In this document: in pieces, positions 46,704-56,687 of the stretch
How positions within the stretch are numbered: position 1 is the first letter of the stretch
Layout: every line of letters starts with the position of its first letter
Notes under the pieces: generated by a model
What the model was told of the DNA's origin: nothing
Database searches by the model: none
Seen by the model: only the letters and a program-made list of their open reading frames with translations
NCBI RefSeq assembly: GCF_001578105.1
Contig: NZ_CP014275.1
Coordinates: 1,116,001 to 1,180,000, forward strand
DNA length: 64,000 bases
DNA from: Martelella sp. AD-3
GTDB taxonomy: Bacteria > Pseudomonadota > Alphaproteobacteria > Rhizobiales > Rhizobiaceae
Direction: 5' to 3'
Made by a program: the position numbers and the translations under genes

Positions 46704-49670
46704 ATGAGCGACACAAAAGACACGATCGACTATTCCCAAACACTCTACCTGCCGAAGACGGACTTCCCCATGCGCGCGGGCCTTCCCAGGAAGGAACCCG
46801 AGCTCGTCGCCCGCTGGGAGGAGATCAATCTTTACAGGAAGATGCGCGAGGACGCCGCCGGGCGCGAGAAATTCGTGCTGCACGACGGCCCGCCCTATGC
46901 CAACGGCAACATCCATATCGGCCATGCGCTGAACAAGATCCTGAAGGACGTGATCACGCGCTCCTTCCAGATGCGCGGTTATGATTCCAACTACGTGCCG
47001 GGCTGGGATTGCCACGGCCTGCCGATCGAATGGAAGATCGAGGAAGCCTATCGCGCCAAGGGCAAGAACAAGGATGAGGTGCCGATCAACGAGTTCCGGC
47101 AGGAATGCCGCGACTTCGCCCAGCACTGGATCGACGTTCAGACGGCGGAATTCAAGCGGCTCGGCATCGAGGGCGATTTCGAAAAACCCTATACGACCAT
47201 GGCGTTTCACGCCGAAGCGCGGATCGCCGGCGAACTCCTGAAGATCGCGAAATCCGGCCAGCTCTATCGCGGCTCCAAGCCGGTGATGTGGTCGGTGGTC
47301 GAGCGCACGGCGCTGGCCGAGGCGGAAGTCGAATATCACGAGGTACAGTCGGACACGATCTGGGTGAAGTTTCCGGTGATGGGATCGCGTTTAATGGCGC
47401 CCTTTGTGCATCAAGACGCGCCGGGTACACCGACCCCTCATTGGGCAGAGGTTCAGGATAAATACGCCGGGTGCTATGTCGTAATCTGGACGACTACGCC
47501 TTGGACAATTCCGGGTAACCGTGCAATCTCGTACTCCTCAAGGTTGGCCTATGCAGTCTACGAAGTTTCGGAAGCTGAAAACGAGTTTGGACCGCAACCC
47601 GGTGAGAGATTGCTATTTGCGAAAAACTTGGCTGAGGAATGTGCTTCCAAGGCGAAGGTTAAACTGAAGCTATTGCAAGACGTCGCCGCTGACGAATTGG
47701 CTTTGCTTAGTTGTGCTCATCCTCTCACCAATCTCGGCTACGACTTTGAAGTGCCGCTGCTCGACGGCGACCATGTGACCGATGATGCCGGTACGGGCTT
47801 TGTCCACACCGCGCCCGGCCACGGCCGCGAGGACTTCGACGCCTGGATGGAACAGGCGCGCGACCTCGAGGCGCGCGGCATCTCGCCGAAAATCCCGTTC
47901 ACGGTCGGTGATGACGGTTTCTATACCGAGGAGGCCTATGGCTTTGGTCCGGATGCCGAGGGCGGGGCTGCCCGCGTCATGGATGACAACGGCAAGAAGG
48001 GCGATGCCAACGACCGCGTCATCAAGGCGCTGATCGCCGCCGACCGCCTGTTTGCCCGTGGCCGGATCAAGCACGACTATCCGCATTCCTGGCGCTCGAA
48101 AAAGCCGGTCATCTTCCGCAACACGCCGCAATGGTTCGTCTATATGGACAAGGACCTCGGCGATGAGACGACGCTGCGCACCCGCGCCCTTGCCGCCATC
48201 GACGATACGCGCTTCGTGCCGGCCGCCGGAAAGCATCGCCTGCGCGGCATGATCGAGAACCGGCCGGACTGGGTGCTTTCCCGCCAAAGGGCCTGGGGCG
48301 TGCCGATCTGCGTCTTTGCCGACAAGGCCGGCGAAGTGCTGGTGGATGAGGACGTCAATGCCCGCATCCTCGAGGCCTTCGAAAACGAGGGCGCCGACGC
48401 CTGGTTCGCCGAGGGCGGGCGGGAGCGTTTCCTCGGTGACAGGGCTTCCGAGGATTGGGAAATGGTTACCGACATTCTCGATGTCTGGTTCGATTCAGGC
48501 TCCACGCATGCCTTTGTGCTGGAAGACCGTCCTGACCTGAAATGGCCGGCCGATGTCTATCTCGAAGGTTCCGACCAGCATCGCGGCTGGTTCCATTCCT
48601 CGCTGCTGGAAGGCTGCGTTACCCGTGGCCGCGCGCCCTACAAGGCCGTCGTGACCCATGGATTCACCATGGACGAACAGGGTCGCAAACAGTCGAAATC
48701 GCTGGGCAATCAGGTGTTCCCGCAGGATGTGATGGCCAAGTCCGGCGCCGATATCCTGCGCCTTTGGGTGATGACCACGGATTACTGGGAAGATCAGCGT
48801 CTGGGCGAGACGGTTATCAAGACCAATGTCGACACCTATCGCAAGCTGCGCAATACACTGCGCTGGATGCTCGGCACGCTTGCCCATGACGAGGGCGAGG
48901 AGATCGCGGTCGCCGACATGCCGGAGCTGGAGCGGCTGATGCTGCACCGGCTGGCCGAACTCGACCAGCTGGTGCGCAAGAGCTATGACGATTTCGAGTT
49001 CAAGAAGATCGCCCGCGCGCTGACGGATTTCGCCAATATCGAGCTTTCGGCCTTTTATTTCGACGTCCGCAAGGATGCGCTCTACTGCGATGCGCCGTCC
49101 TCACTGCGTCGTCGTTCGGCCCTCGTCGTCATCCGCAGGCTGTTCGACTGCCTGGCGACCTGGCTTGCGCCGATGCTGCCCTTCACCATGGAAGAGGCCT
49201 GGCTTTCGCGCAATCCGGACGCCGTGTCGGTTCATCTGGAACAGTTCCCGACGGTGCCGGCTGACTGGAAGGACGATGCCCTTGCTGCCAAGTGGCTGAA
49301 GGTCCGCGAGGTCCGCAAGGTCGTCACCGGCGCGCTGGAGATCGAGCGTCGGGACAAGCGGATCGGTTCATCGCTGGAGGCGGCTCCGGTCGTCTATGTC
49401 AACGACAAGGACCTGCTGGCCGCGCTGGACGACCGCGATTTCGAGGAGATCTGCATCACCTCGGCGATCACGGTGAAGGACGGCGAGGGGCCGGACGATG
49501 CCTTCCGCCTGCCCGAGGTCGCCAATGTCGCCGTCGTGCCGGCGCTGGCAGAAGGCCGCAAATGCGCCCGTTCCTGGCGCATCACCGATGATGTCGGCTC
49601 GGATCCCGATTATCCGGATGTTTCGGCGCGCGATGCGGTGGCATTGCGGGAACTGGCCGGCAAGGCCTGA
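46704..49670 (+). CDS. ileS: isoleucyl-tRNA synthetase
   Basis: The 988-residue class I synthetase charges tRNA-Ile. HIGH appears as [17 protein letters not shown] as KQSKSLGN, and the editing (CP1) domain carries [14 protein letters not shown] and [12 protein letters not shown]. Codons for residues about 230-348 (47391-47745) use rare Leu codons (9 of 13 are TTA, TTG or CTA) and only about 51 percent GC, unlike both flanks. The protein frame stays open and the motifs intact, so the gene should work; the patch may come from recombination with another source. Confidence 0.96.
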   Translation: MSDTKDTIDYSQTLYLPKTDFPMRAGLPRKEPELVARWEEINLYRKMREDAAGREKFVLHDGPPYANGNIHIGHALNKILKDVITRSFQMRGYDSNYVPGWDCHGLPIEWKIEEAYRAKGKNKDEVPINEFRQECRDFAQHWIDVQTAEFKRLGIEGDFEKPYTTMAFHAEARIAGELLKIAKSGQLYRGSKPVMWSVVERTALAEAEVEYHEVQSDTIWVKFPVMGSRLMAPFVHQDAPGTPTPHWAEVQDKYAGCYVVIWTTTPWTIPGNRAISYSSRLAYAVYEVSEAENEFGPQPGERLLFAKNLAEECASKAKVKLKLLQDVAADELALLSCAHPLTNLGYDFEVPLLDGDHVTDDAGTGFVHTAPGHGREDFDAWMEQARDLEARGISPKIPFTVGDDGFYTEEAYGFGPDAEGGAARVMDDNGKKGDANDRVIKALIAADRLFARGRIKHDYPHSWRSKKPVIFRNTPQWFVYMDKDLGDETTLRTRALAAIDDTRFVPAAGKHRLRGMIENRPDWVLSRQRAWGVPICVFADKAGEVLVDEDVNARILEAFENEGADAWFAEGGRERFLGDRASEDWEMVTDILDVWFDSGSTHAFVLEDRPDLKWPADVYLEGSDQHRGWFHSSLLEGCVTRGRAPYKAVVTHGFTMDEQGRKQSKSLGNQVFPQDVMAKSGADILRLWVMTTDYWEDQRLGETVIKTNVDTYRKLRNTLRWMLGTLAHDEGEEIAVADMPELERLMLHRLAELDQLVRKSYDDFEFKKIARALTDFANIELSAFYFDVRKDALYCDAPSSLRRRSALVVIRRLFDCLATWLAPMLPFTMEEAWLSRNPDAVSVHLEQFPTVPADWKDDALAAKWLKVREVRKVVTGALEIERRDKRIGSSLEAAPVVYVNDKDLLAALDDRDFEEICITSAITVKDGEGPDDAFRLPEVANVAVVPALAEGRKCARSWRITDDVGSDPDYPDVSARDAVALRELAGKA

Positions 49671-49939
49671 GCGTACAGGACAGCCGGGCGAAATTTCGTC
49701 CGGCTGCAATTCCTTGGACGAATTGCGAAAAAGACCGTTCTGCGGTAGGAATGTCGCGTTTTCGCCGGATTTGTCGCCGAATGATGGCAGATCGCCGGAA
49801 GAGTAAGTGGCGCCAGCGGTGCCGGAGTGCGTCGGGTCAAGCCGGATTATCGGGAGACCGGCGCGCCAGGGAAAGAACGAGATCGGCGGCCGGCCCGGGA
49901 TTCGGTGGCTTGCTGATCGAAGGAGTGGTAGTAGAGCGC

Positions 49940-50608
49940 ATGACCTTTGTTTTCCGTTCGATGAAACTTGCACTCGCCCTTGCGTGCGCCGCTTCGCTTG
50001 CTTCCTGCGTCAGCGCGCCGACCTATGGCACCGGCACGTCCGCCACCACGCAGCTGGTCGAGGATCTCGGCGAGGCTGTTCTGGTGATCAATCCGGATAA
50101 GCCCGATATCGACTACGCGCCGCGGCCGGAACTGGTGAAGCCGTCGAAGAACGTCGCCGGCCAGCCGCTCGTTCCGCCGCAGAAATCGGTGGCCTCGGTC
50201 GACAATCCGAACTGGATCGAATCGCCGGAAGAGCAGCGAGAACGCGTCTATCAGGAAATCGAGGACAACGAGGACAATCCGTTCTACAAGTCGCCGCTCG
50301 TCGGCGCGAAGAGCACGGGCCAATTGACCGAGAAGGAACAGCTCGAGGCCTTCCGCAAGGCCCGCACAGAGGCCAATTCGATCGACATCACTCAGCGGCG
50401 CTACCTGATCGATCCGCCCGAGGAATATCGCACGCCCTCCAGCCCCGAGGCGCTCAATGACCTGGGCGATCCCGAGCGCGCCAAGGAACGCCGCCGGCAG
50501 AAACTGGCCGAGGGCAAGGATCCGGACCGCTGCTTCCTGTTCCTGAACTGCAAGAGCGGCAAGACCGAGGACTTCCTCGATTCGTCCAAGAACGCCGGCC
50601 AGGAGTAG
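49940..50608 (+). CDS. putative lipoprotein, conserved hypothetical
   Basis: The 222-residue precursor has a signal peptide with lipobox LASC (Cys23). The rest is acidic and charged with little regular structure; EQLEAFRKARTEANSIDITQRRYLIDPPEEYRTP near the middle-to-end looks most conserved. The start at 49940 gives a short n-region; the longer frame from 49751 has no support. I know similar proteins beside ileS in rhizobia, without a function. Confidence 0.8.
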   Translation: MTFVFRSMKLALALACAASLASCVSAPTYGTGTSATTQLVEDLGEAVLVINPDKPDIDYAPRPELVKPSKNVAGQPLVPPQKSVASVDNPNWIESPEEQRERVYQEIEDNEDNPFYKSPLVGAKSTGQLTEKEQLEAFRKARTEANSIDITQRRYLIDPPEEYRTPSSPEALNDLGDPERAKERRRQKLAEGKDPDRCFLFLNCKSGKTEDFLDSSKNAGQE

Positions 50609-50628
50609 GCGGGTCTTTTCCGGGGAAT

Positions 50629-51111
50629 ATGATGAACCATTTGATCCGGCCGGCAGAGCGCGCCGACGCGGCTACCATTTATCGCTTTGTCTGCGAGCTC
50701 GCCGAATTCGAAAAGGCGCTGGACAAGGTCGAGACCACCGAAGAGGGGCTCGCCGAGGCGATCTTCGGCGAGGGCTCGGTGACGGGCGGCCTGATTGCCG
50801 AGATTGACGGCAAGCCCGCGGGCTTTGCCATCTACTATTTCACCTTCTCCACCTGGCAGGGGCGCAACGGCATCTATCTGGAAGACCTCTATGTGTCGCC
50901 GGAGTTTCGCGGCGCGGGGCTGGGAAAGGCGCTGATGCGCGCCGTTGCCGAGGTTGCCGTGACAAAGAATTGCGGCCGCATGGAATGGAGCGTGCTCGAC
51001 TGGAATGTCGATGCGATCCGCGTTTATGACGGCGTCGGCGGCAAGCCGCAGAGCGAATGGATCCGCTACCGCCTGGAAGACGAGACGCTCTCGGCCTTTG
51101 CCGGTCGCTGA
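50629..51111 (+). CDS. GNAT family N-acetyltransferase, diamine-acetyltransferase-like
   Basis: The 160-residue protein resembles the spermidine/spermine (SSAT-like) and thialysine acetyltransferases: LIRPAERADAATIYRFVCELAEFEK, FSTWQGRNGIYLEDLYVSPEFRGAGLGKALM with the acetyl-CoA loop RGAGLG, and WSVLDWNVDAIRVY. The Trp-rich and Tyr-rich substrate segment fits small amines. It starts 20 bp after the lipoprotein gene; ATG 50632 is an equal alternative start. It is convergent with tadA. Confidence 0.88.
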   Translation: MMNHLIRPAERADAATIYRFVCELAEFEKALDKVETTEEGLAEAIFGEGSVTGGLIAEIDGKPAGFAIYYFTFSTWQGRNGIYLEDLYVSPEFRGAGLGKALMRAVAEVAVTKNCGRMEWSVLDWNVDAIRVYDGVGGKPQSEWIRYRLEDETLSAFAGR

Positions 51112-51114
51112 TCT

Positions 51115-51564
51115 TTACCGGCGCTCGCTGAAGAAGTCCTTCAGAAGCGCCGCAGCGCGGGTTTCCGAAAAGCCGGAATAGACCTCCGGCCGATGGTGGC
51201 AGGTGGGCTGGTCGAAGAAACAGCCCCCGTGATCCACGCCGCCGCCCTTGGGGTCTGCCGCGCCATAGTAGAGCCGCTCAATGCGGGCGAAGGAGATCGC
51301 CGCCGCGCACATGGCGCAGGGCTCAAGCGTGACATAGAGATGCGCGCCGGGAAGCCGTTCCGAGCCGAGGGCTTCGCAGGCGGCGCGGATGGCAAGCACT
51401 TCGGCATGGGCCGTCGGATCGTTCAGTTCGCGCGTGCGGTTGCCGGCCGCTGCGATGACCGTTCCGTCCAGCGCGATGACGGCGCCGATCGGCACTTCGC
51501 CGCGCGCGCCGGCCGCTTCCGCTTCTTCGAGCGCCAACGCCATGAAATCGCGGCCCGCAGCCAT
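51115..51564 (-). CDS. tadA: tRNA-specific adenosine deaminase
   Basis: TadA makes inosine at position 34 of tRNA-Arg(ACG). The 149-residue protein has the zinc site PTAHAEVLAIRAAC (His and catalytic Glu) and TLEPCAMCAAAI (two Cys). The family begins near the ATG at 51564; an open frame reaches far upstream because it runs antisense to the pseudouridine synthase gene, and those upstream residues are not part of the protein. Confidence 0.95.
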   Translation of the reverse strand: MAAGRDFMALALEEAEAAGARGEVPIGAVIALDGTVIAAAGNRTRELNDPTAHAEVLAIRAACEALGSERLPGAHLYVTLEPCAMCAAAISFARIERLYYGAADPKGGGVDHGGCFFDQPTCHHRPEVYSGFSETRAAALLKDFFSERR

Positions 51565-51633
51565 TTTGACAAGTTTCCTCTTAACCAATTCTTCCTGTCC
51601 TGTTAGAGGATCGGGATCAACAGGCAAAGCGAA

Positions 51634-53136
51634 ATGAACCAGAAAGACAAATTCCCCAAACGCGGCGGAAAGCCTTCGGGCAAGCCTGCCGGCAAGCCCG
51701 CCCCGGCCAAGGACGCGCCGAAGGCGGAGGCCGATGAACGCGCGCCGGAGCGTATCGCCAAGATCCTGGCGCGCGCGGGCGTCGCCTCCAGGCGCGATGC
51801 CGAGCGGATGATCCTCGACGGCCGCGTCAAGGTCAACGGCAAGGTGCTGGAAAGCCCGGCCGTGAACGTGACGCTTGCCGACAAGATTGAGGTCGATGGC
51901 GAGGAAATCCGCGGCATTGAGCGTACGCGGCTGTGGATCTATCACAAGCCCGCCGGCCTGGTGACGACCAATTCCGATCCGGAAGGCCGGACGACGGTGT
52001 TCGAGAAGCTGCCGAAGGACCTGCCGCGCGTCATCTCGATCGGCCGTCTCGACATCAACACCGAGGGCCTTCTTCTGCTGACGAATGACGGCGGGCTTGC
52101 GCGCGTGCTGGAGCTGCCGGCCACCGGCTGGCTGCGCCGCTACCGCGTGCGCGCCCATGGCCGGATCACGCAGGACGACCTCGACAAGCTGAAGGACGGC
52201 ATTGCCGTTGACGGCGTGCTCTATGGCACGATCGACGCGACGCTGGATCGCGAGCAGGGATCGAATGTCTGGATCACCATGGGGCTGCGCGAGGGCAAGA
52301 ACCGCGAGATCAAGAATGTGCTCGGCGCGCTCGGTCTCGAGGTCTCGCGCCTGATCCGCATCTCCTACGGGCCTTTCCAGTTGGGCGAACTGGCCGAGGG
52401 CAATGTGCTGGAAGTGCGCGGACGCACGCTGCGCGACCAGCTGGGCCCGCGCCTGATCGAGGAAGCCGGCGCCAATTTCGATGCGCCGATCTATCATGAC
52501 GGCGAGGCCGCCGTGCCGAAACCCGCCGAGGCCGAAGCGCCGAAGCGGGCGCCGCGCCGGGAAAAACTCGACCGGCAGGAGCGCGCCGAGCGCGGCCGCG
52601 ACCGGCTTGATACCAAGCGCAGGGACGAGGAAAAGCCGGTTCGCGATGTCGAGCGCAATACCCGCTCCGCCAATGTGTGGATGGCGGCGGGCGCCCGGCC
52701 GCTGGGGCCCAAGGCGAAGAAGAAGGCCGAGGACAAGGCGCGCGAGGATGCACGGCGCGACGCCCGCAAGGATTCACGCCGCGGGCAAGAGGGCGACAGC
52801 CCGCGCGCTGCACGCCCGGCAGGCGGCAAGGGACCGAGGGGCGGCAAGCCTTCCGGCAGCAAGCCCGGCGCTGGCTTTGCCAAGGGGCCGCGCAAGCCGC
52901 GCGGCGAAGGTGATGCGACCGGTAGTGGCGAAAAGCGTTTCTCCGGGCCGAAGCGCCCGGCCGGCGAAGGCCGTCCGCCGCGCGGTGAAGGCCGACCGGC
53001 AGGTGGCCGTCCGTCAGGCGAAAAGCGCGGCGCACGTCCCGACAACGGCAAGCGCGGCAAGCCCAATGGCAATGACAGGCCGCGCGGCGGTGCAGGCGGC
53101 AAGGGGCCGAGGGGCAATGCGGATCGTCGGCGGTGA
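51634..53136 (+). CDS. RluB-type 23S rRNA pseudouridine synthase with long basic tail
   Basis: The 500-residue protein has a short basic N-terminus, an S4 RNA-binding domain (ERIAKILARAGVASRRDAERMI, about 38-85), and a pseudouridine synthase domain with the catalytic Asp in GRLDINTEGLLLLTNDG and the NREIKNVL motif. After about residue 290 the tail of about 200 residues is made of Lys, Arg, Gly and Pro (GKGPRGGKPSG, PRGEGRPAGGRPSG), likely disordered and RNA-binding. Closest class is RluB/RsuA; the exact target uridine is not known. The end overlaps rsmD by 20 bp. Confidence 0.9.
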   Translation: MNQKDKFPKRGGKPSGKPAGKPAPAKDAPKAEADERAPERIAKILARAGVASRRDAERMILDGRVKVNGKVLESPAVNVTLADKIEVDGEEIRGIERTRLWIYHKPAGLVTTNSDPEGRTTVFEKLPKDLPRVISIGRLDINTEGLLLLTNDGGLARVLELPATGWLRRYRVRAHGRITQDDLDKLKDGIAVDGVLYGTIDATLDREQGSNVWITMGLREGKNREIKNVLGALGLEVSRLIRISYGPFQLGELAEGNVLEVRGRTLRDQLGPRLIEEAGANFDAPIYHDGEAAVPKPAEAEAPKRAPRREKLDRQERAERGRDRLDTKRRDEEKPVRDVERNTRSANVWMAAGARPLGPKAKKKAEDKAREDARRDARKDSRRGQEGDSPRAARPAGGKGPRGGKPSGSKPGAGFAKGPRKPRGEGDATGSGEKRFSGPKRPAGEGRPPRGEGRPAGGRPSGEKRGARPDNGKRGKPNGNDRPRGGAGGKGPRGNADRRR

Positions 53137-53674
53137 GTTTCGCGGGCGCGCGCTCGCGGCTCCGAAGACCTCGGAGATACGGCCGACGACGGATCGCGCC
53201 CGCGAAAGCCTGTTCAACATTCTGGCCCATGGCTACCCGGATGCGGTGGAGGGCGCGCGCGTGCTGGAGCTTTTTGCGGGCACCGGCGCTGTCGGCCTTG
53301 AAGCCGTCTCGCGTGGCGCAAGGGCCGCGACCTTTGTCGAAAACAGCGTTGAGGGGCGCGGTCTGATCTGGGCCAATATCGAAGCGCTCGGCCTTGCCGG
53401 GCGCACCCGCATCATGCGTCGGGATGCAACGAAGCTCGGCAGCGTCGGCAAGCTGGAACCCTATGATTTTCTGTTTGCCGACCCGCCCTATGGCAAGGGT
53501 CTTGGCGAAAAGGCGATTGCGGCGGCAGGCGAGGGCGGGTGGCTGAAGTCGGGCGCGCTCGTCATTCTGGAAGAGGCTGCGGATAGCGCGCCGGCGCTTC
53601 CCGCAGGTTTTGCGGTACTGGAAGAGCGCGCATTCGGCGATACGCGCATGCATTTCTATCGGTATCGCGCCTGA
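53117..53674 (+). CDS. rsmD: 16S rRNA (guanine(966)-N(2))-methyltransferase
   Basis: RsmD methylates G966 of 16S rRNA with S-adenosylmethionine. The 185-residue protein starts MRIVGGEFRGRALAAPKT, with motif I LELFAGTGAVGLEAVSRGA and catalytic motif IV DPPYGKG. The ATG at 53117 has GAGGGG upstream and lies inside the last 20 bases of the pseudouridine synthase gene; the longer frame from 52481 is an alternative-frame run through that gene's tail. Confidence 0.95.
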   Translation: MRIVGGEFRGRALAAPKTSEIRPTTDRARESLFNILAHGYPDAVEGARVLELFAGTGAVGLEAVSRGARAATFVENSVEGRGLIWANIEALGLAGRTRIMRRDATKLGSVGKLEPYDFLFADPPYGKGLGEKAIAAAGEGGWLKSGALVILEEAADSAPALPAGFAVLEERAFGDTRMHFYRYRA

Positions 53675-53729
53675 ATTATTTCCGTGATCGGCTAGCCTCT
53701 CCGCAAAGCCCCCAATTCTTCTCGCCCCG

Positions 53730-53844
53730 GAGGGGAGAGATGTCGCGAAAGCGACAGTGAGGGGGGAGTCCATCACCATGAACGCCCTCACATTTCGAAA
53801 TTCTGCTCCACCCTCACTGCCCCTTTCGGGGCATCTCTCCCGCC
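53730..53844. repeat. inverted pair of structured REP/RIME-like units
   Basis: The unit at 53730-53763 reappears inverted at 53811-53844 with 28 of 34 identical bases. Each unit has an inner GAAA-capped hairpin, TCGC-GAAA-GCGA in one and CCCC-GAAA-GGGG in the other, so four of the six differences are paired changes that keep the stem. It sits between the convergent rsmD and hmuV genes and may end both transcripts. A small extra hairpin TCTCCCGCCAGCGGGAGA lies at the right end. Confidence 0.7.
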
Positions 53845-53887
53845 AGCGGGAGAGAGTATTGGGAGCGTGTCGGAAAGGATTATATTC

Positions 53888-54679
53888 CTAAATGGTGGCC
53901 GAATGCGGCAGCACGAATGGCGTATCATCTTCTGGCGGCTGGCTTACGGAAAGCCGGGTCGCAAACACGGCGTGGAGATTGGCATCGGTGATGGTGTCCT
54001 TCGGGCTGCCTGAAGCCACCACCCGCCCCTCGCGCATCAGCACGATATGGTCGGCGAAAAGCGCCGTCAGGTTGAGGTCGTGCATCACCGCGATGACGCC
54101 GCCGCCGGCGCGGCAAAAGCCCTGTGCGAGGCGCATGATCGCCAGCTGGTGGAGAATGTCGAGGCTTGCCACCGGCTCGTCGAGGAGCAGCCAGCGCGGC
54201 GCGTCGTCGGCAACCGGCGCCTCGATCTGGCAGAGCACGCGGGCAAGCTGGACGCGCTGCTGCTCGCCGCCGGAAAGCTCCTGATAGAAGCGCCCCTCGA
54301 AGCCGTTGAGGTCAACCGCCTTCAGCGCCCTGGCGATGATCTGCCGGTCGGCATCGGCGGCACGGTGGCTGCGGCCCGAAAGACCCATGCGCAGCACTTC
54401 GGTGACGGTGAAGGGGAAGGCGAGGTTTGAGGCCTGAGGCAGCACGCCGCGCAGTTCGGCAAGCTGCCACGGCGCAAGCGCTGCGATATCCGCGCCATTG
54501 ATGGTGACCTTGCCGCCCTCGGGCTTCAGGTCGCCGGCAATCGCCTTCAGCGTCGTCGTTTTGCCGGAGCCGTTCGGGCCGCAAATGGCGGTCAGTTCGC
54601 CGGCGCGGGCTTCGAGCGAAACATGGTTGAGAACCGGGCGGCCGGAAAGCGCCACGGAGATCCGGGAGGTGGTGATCAT
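53888..54679 (-). CDS. hmuV: haem ABC transporter ATP-binding protein
   Basis: The 263-residue ATPase drives haem import with HmuU and HmuT. Walker A is GPNGSGKTT, the signature LSGGEQQRVQLAR, Walker B RWLLLDEPVASLD, and the switch His is in VMHDLNL. It is the last gene of hemP-hmuS-hmuT-hmuU-hmuV, 10 bp after hmuU. Confidence 0.95.
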   Translation of the reverse strand: MITTSRISVALSGRPVLNHVSLEARAGELTAICGPNGSGKTTTLKAIAGDLKPEGGKVTINGADIAALAPWQLAELRGVLPQASNLAFPFTVTEVLRMGLSGRSHRAADADRQIIARALKAVDLNGFEGRFYQELSGGEQQRVQLARVLCQIEAPVADDAPRWLLLDEPVASLDILHQLAIMRLAQGFCRAGGGVIAVMHDLNLTALFADHIVLMREGRVVASGSPKDTITDANLHAVFATRLSVSQPPEDDTPFVLPHSATI

Positions 54680-54689
54680 GGTCGTAAGG

Positions 54690-55790
54690 TCACAGATTGA
54701 GGCTCGAGCGGTTCTTCAAGAGGATCCACAGGAAGAAGGGGCCGCCGGCTGTCGCGGTGATGATTCCGATCGGCAGTTCGGCGGGCGCGACGATGGTGCG
54801 GGCGAAAAGATCGGCGAGCACCAGAAGCGCGCCGCCGAGAAGGGCGGAGGCCGGCAGCAGGTAGCGGTGATCCGGGCCGATGACGAGCCGCAGGAGATGC
54901 GGCACGACAATGCCGACAAAGCCGATTCCGCCGGAAACGGCAACGCCCGCGCCCGTGGCAGCCGCCACCGCGACAATGGTGATGTTCTTCAGCCGCTGCA
55001 CGGGGATGCCGATGTGATAGGCGGTCGCCTCGCCAAGCGTGATGGCATTGAGCCCGCGCGCCATGAATGGCAGGACGGCGAAGGCCGCGAACATGATCGG
55101 CGCGATCGCCCAGATCTTGGTCCAGGTGGCGCCGGCGAGCGATCCCATCGACCAGAAGGTGAGGTCGCGCAATTGCTGGTCATTGGCGAGGTAGACGAGA
55201 AAGCCCGTGGCGGCCCCGGCCAGAGCGGACAGCGCAATGCCCGCAAGCAGCATGGTGGCAACGGATGTCTGGCCGTGTCGCGTCGCGATCCGGTAAAGCG
55301 TCAGCGTGGTTGCCAGTCCGCCCAGGAATGCGGCGGCGGGAAGGGCATAGAAACCGAGCAGATTGGTCAGCGGCGCGGCTATAGTGCCGCCCAGCACGAT
55401 CATCACCACCGCGCCGAGGCCCGCGCCGGCGGAAACGCCGACGAGGCCGGGATCGGCCAGCGGATTGCGAAAGAGGCCCTGCATGGCCGTGCCGCAGACC
55501 GCAAGCGATGCGCCCACCAGAAATCCCATGATGGCGCGGGGCAAACGGATATCGAAGACGATGATGCGGTCGCGGGCGGCGAGTGCATCATCCGCATTGC
55601 CGGTGAGGATCGCCCGGCCGACGTCGAAGACGGAGGCATCCGAGGCGCCGTTCGCCACGGAGACCAGAACGGCGAGGACCGAGGCTGCGGCAAGCACCAG
55701 GATCGTGAAAACAGCAACGCCGGAGCGGTCGCCGCTCTCGCGCCAGTTGAGCCGCCTGCCGGCCGATGTCAGCGTGTCGATCACCACCAT
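54690..55790 (-). CDS. hmuU: haem ABC transporter permease
   Basis: The 366-residue FecCD/BtuC-type permease has about ten hydrophobic helices and the family motifs RLPRAIMGFLVGASLAVCGTAMQGLFRNPLADPGLVGVSAGA and GFVGIVVPHLLRLVIGPDHRYLLP, the second being the ATPase contact loop. It lies 7 bp after hmuT and 10 bp before hmuV. Confidence 0.95.
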   Translation of the reverse strand: MVVIDTLTSAGRRLNWRESGDRSGVAVFTILVLAAASVLAVLVSVANGASDASVFDVGRAILTGNADDALAARDRIIVFDIRLPRAIMGFLVGASLAVCGTAMQGLFRNPLADPGLVGVSAGAGLGAVVMIVLGGTIAAPLTNLLGFYALPAAAFLGGLATTLTLYRIATRHGQTSVATMLLAGIALSALAGAATGFLVYLANDQQLRDLTFWSMGSLAGATWTKIWAIAPIMFAAFAVLPFMARGLNAITLGEATAYHIGIPVQRLKNITIVAVAAATGAGVAVSGGIGFVGIVVPHLLRLVIGPDHRYLLPASALLGGALLVLADLFARTIVAPAELPIGIITATAGGPFFLWILLKNRSSLNL

Positions 55791-55797
55791 GCGCGCT

Positions 55798-56679
55798 TTA
55801 TTCTCCGTAGATTTCAGCCGTCAGCTTCGACAGATTCTCGCCGAAGCGCGGGCCAAAATTCATCATGCCGACCGGATCGATCCGGTAGATCGCCATGGCC
55901 TCGCCCGCAGGCGTCAGGGCCAGGGCGGGCTGGGCAGCGATATCCTCGTTTTTCGGCACATGGTTCCCGGCCGCGCCATCCATCAGCAGGATGACATCGG
56001 GGGCCGCCTCGATGACCGCCTCGTCGGACAGCGTCTTGTAGCCCTCGAAATCGCCGAAAGCATTTTCGAGGCCCGCGGCCTCGATCACGCCATTGGCGGC
56101 CGTGCCCGTGCCGGAGCCCATCACCTTGCCGCCGCGCAGGCTGAGGATGAAGATCGCGCTCTTTCTCTCGTCCGGCGTACGGGCGGCGTTTTCGGCGAGT
56201 ATCGGATCGAGCTCGGCCGCGATCTCGTCAGCGATGGCCCGGGCCTCGGCCTCACGGCCAAGCAGCGTGCCGATGGTCATGACCTTTTCGATGATGCCGT
56301 CGCGGCTGTAGTCTTCGGGAACGAAGGCGAGGTCGACGTCGGCCTTCTCCATCACCTCCATCGTCTCCGGCGGCCCGGCGCCTTCGATGCTGATGATGGC
56401 GGAGGGATTGACGGAGAGGATACCCTCCGGGGAAAGCTGGCGCATATAGCCGATATCGGGCAGGGCGAGCGCTTCCGGCGGATAGGTGCTGGTCGTGTCG
56501 CGGCCGATCACGGCATCGCCCGCGCCGAGCGCGTAGACGATCTCGGTGACGGAGCCGCCGATGGTGACGAGGGCCGACGTGTCCTCAAGCGGCTCGGCGG
56601 CCGATGCCGTTGTGGCGCCGGCCAGAAGCAGGCCGGCGATGAGGGGCGCGGTCTTCAGCGCGGATAAGATGGCAGACAT
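55798..56679 (-). CDS. hmuT: haem ABC transporter substrate-binding protein
   Basis: The 293-residue periplasmic protein has a signal peptide ending near ASA (residue 28) and a helical-backbone binding fold: LVTIGGSVTEIVYALGAGDAVIGRDTTSTYPPEA, a conserved Tyr at the haem-binding end (IGYMRQLSPEGILS), and GKVMGSGTGTAANGVIEAAG. It is 8 bp after hmuS in the operon. Confidence 0.94.
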   Translation of the reverse strand: MSAILSALKTAPLIAGLLLAGATTASAAEPLEDTSALVTIGGSVTEIVYALGAGDAVIGRDTTSTYPPEALALPDIGYMRQLSPEGILSVNPSAIISIEGAGPPETMEVMEKADVDLAFVPEDYSRDGIIEKVMTIGTLLGREAEARAIADEIAAELDPILAENAARTPDERKSAIFILSLRGGKVMGSGTGTAANGVIEAAGLENAFGDFEGYKTLSDEAVIEAAPDVILLMDGAAGNHVPKNEDIAAQPALALTPAGEAMAIYRIDPVGMMNFGPRFGENLSKLTAEIYGE

Positions 56680-56687
56680 GTCTCTCC

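Noticed and set aside
47391..47745. A separate gene or small insertion within ileS
   Set aside because: The IleRS frame and motifs run through without interruption, so it is a sequence patch within one gene.
51565..52497. N-terminal extension of the tadA frame on the minus strand
   Set aside because: It is antisense to the pseudouridine synthase gene, Arg/Ala-rich and unlike any deaminase; TadA begins at 51564.
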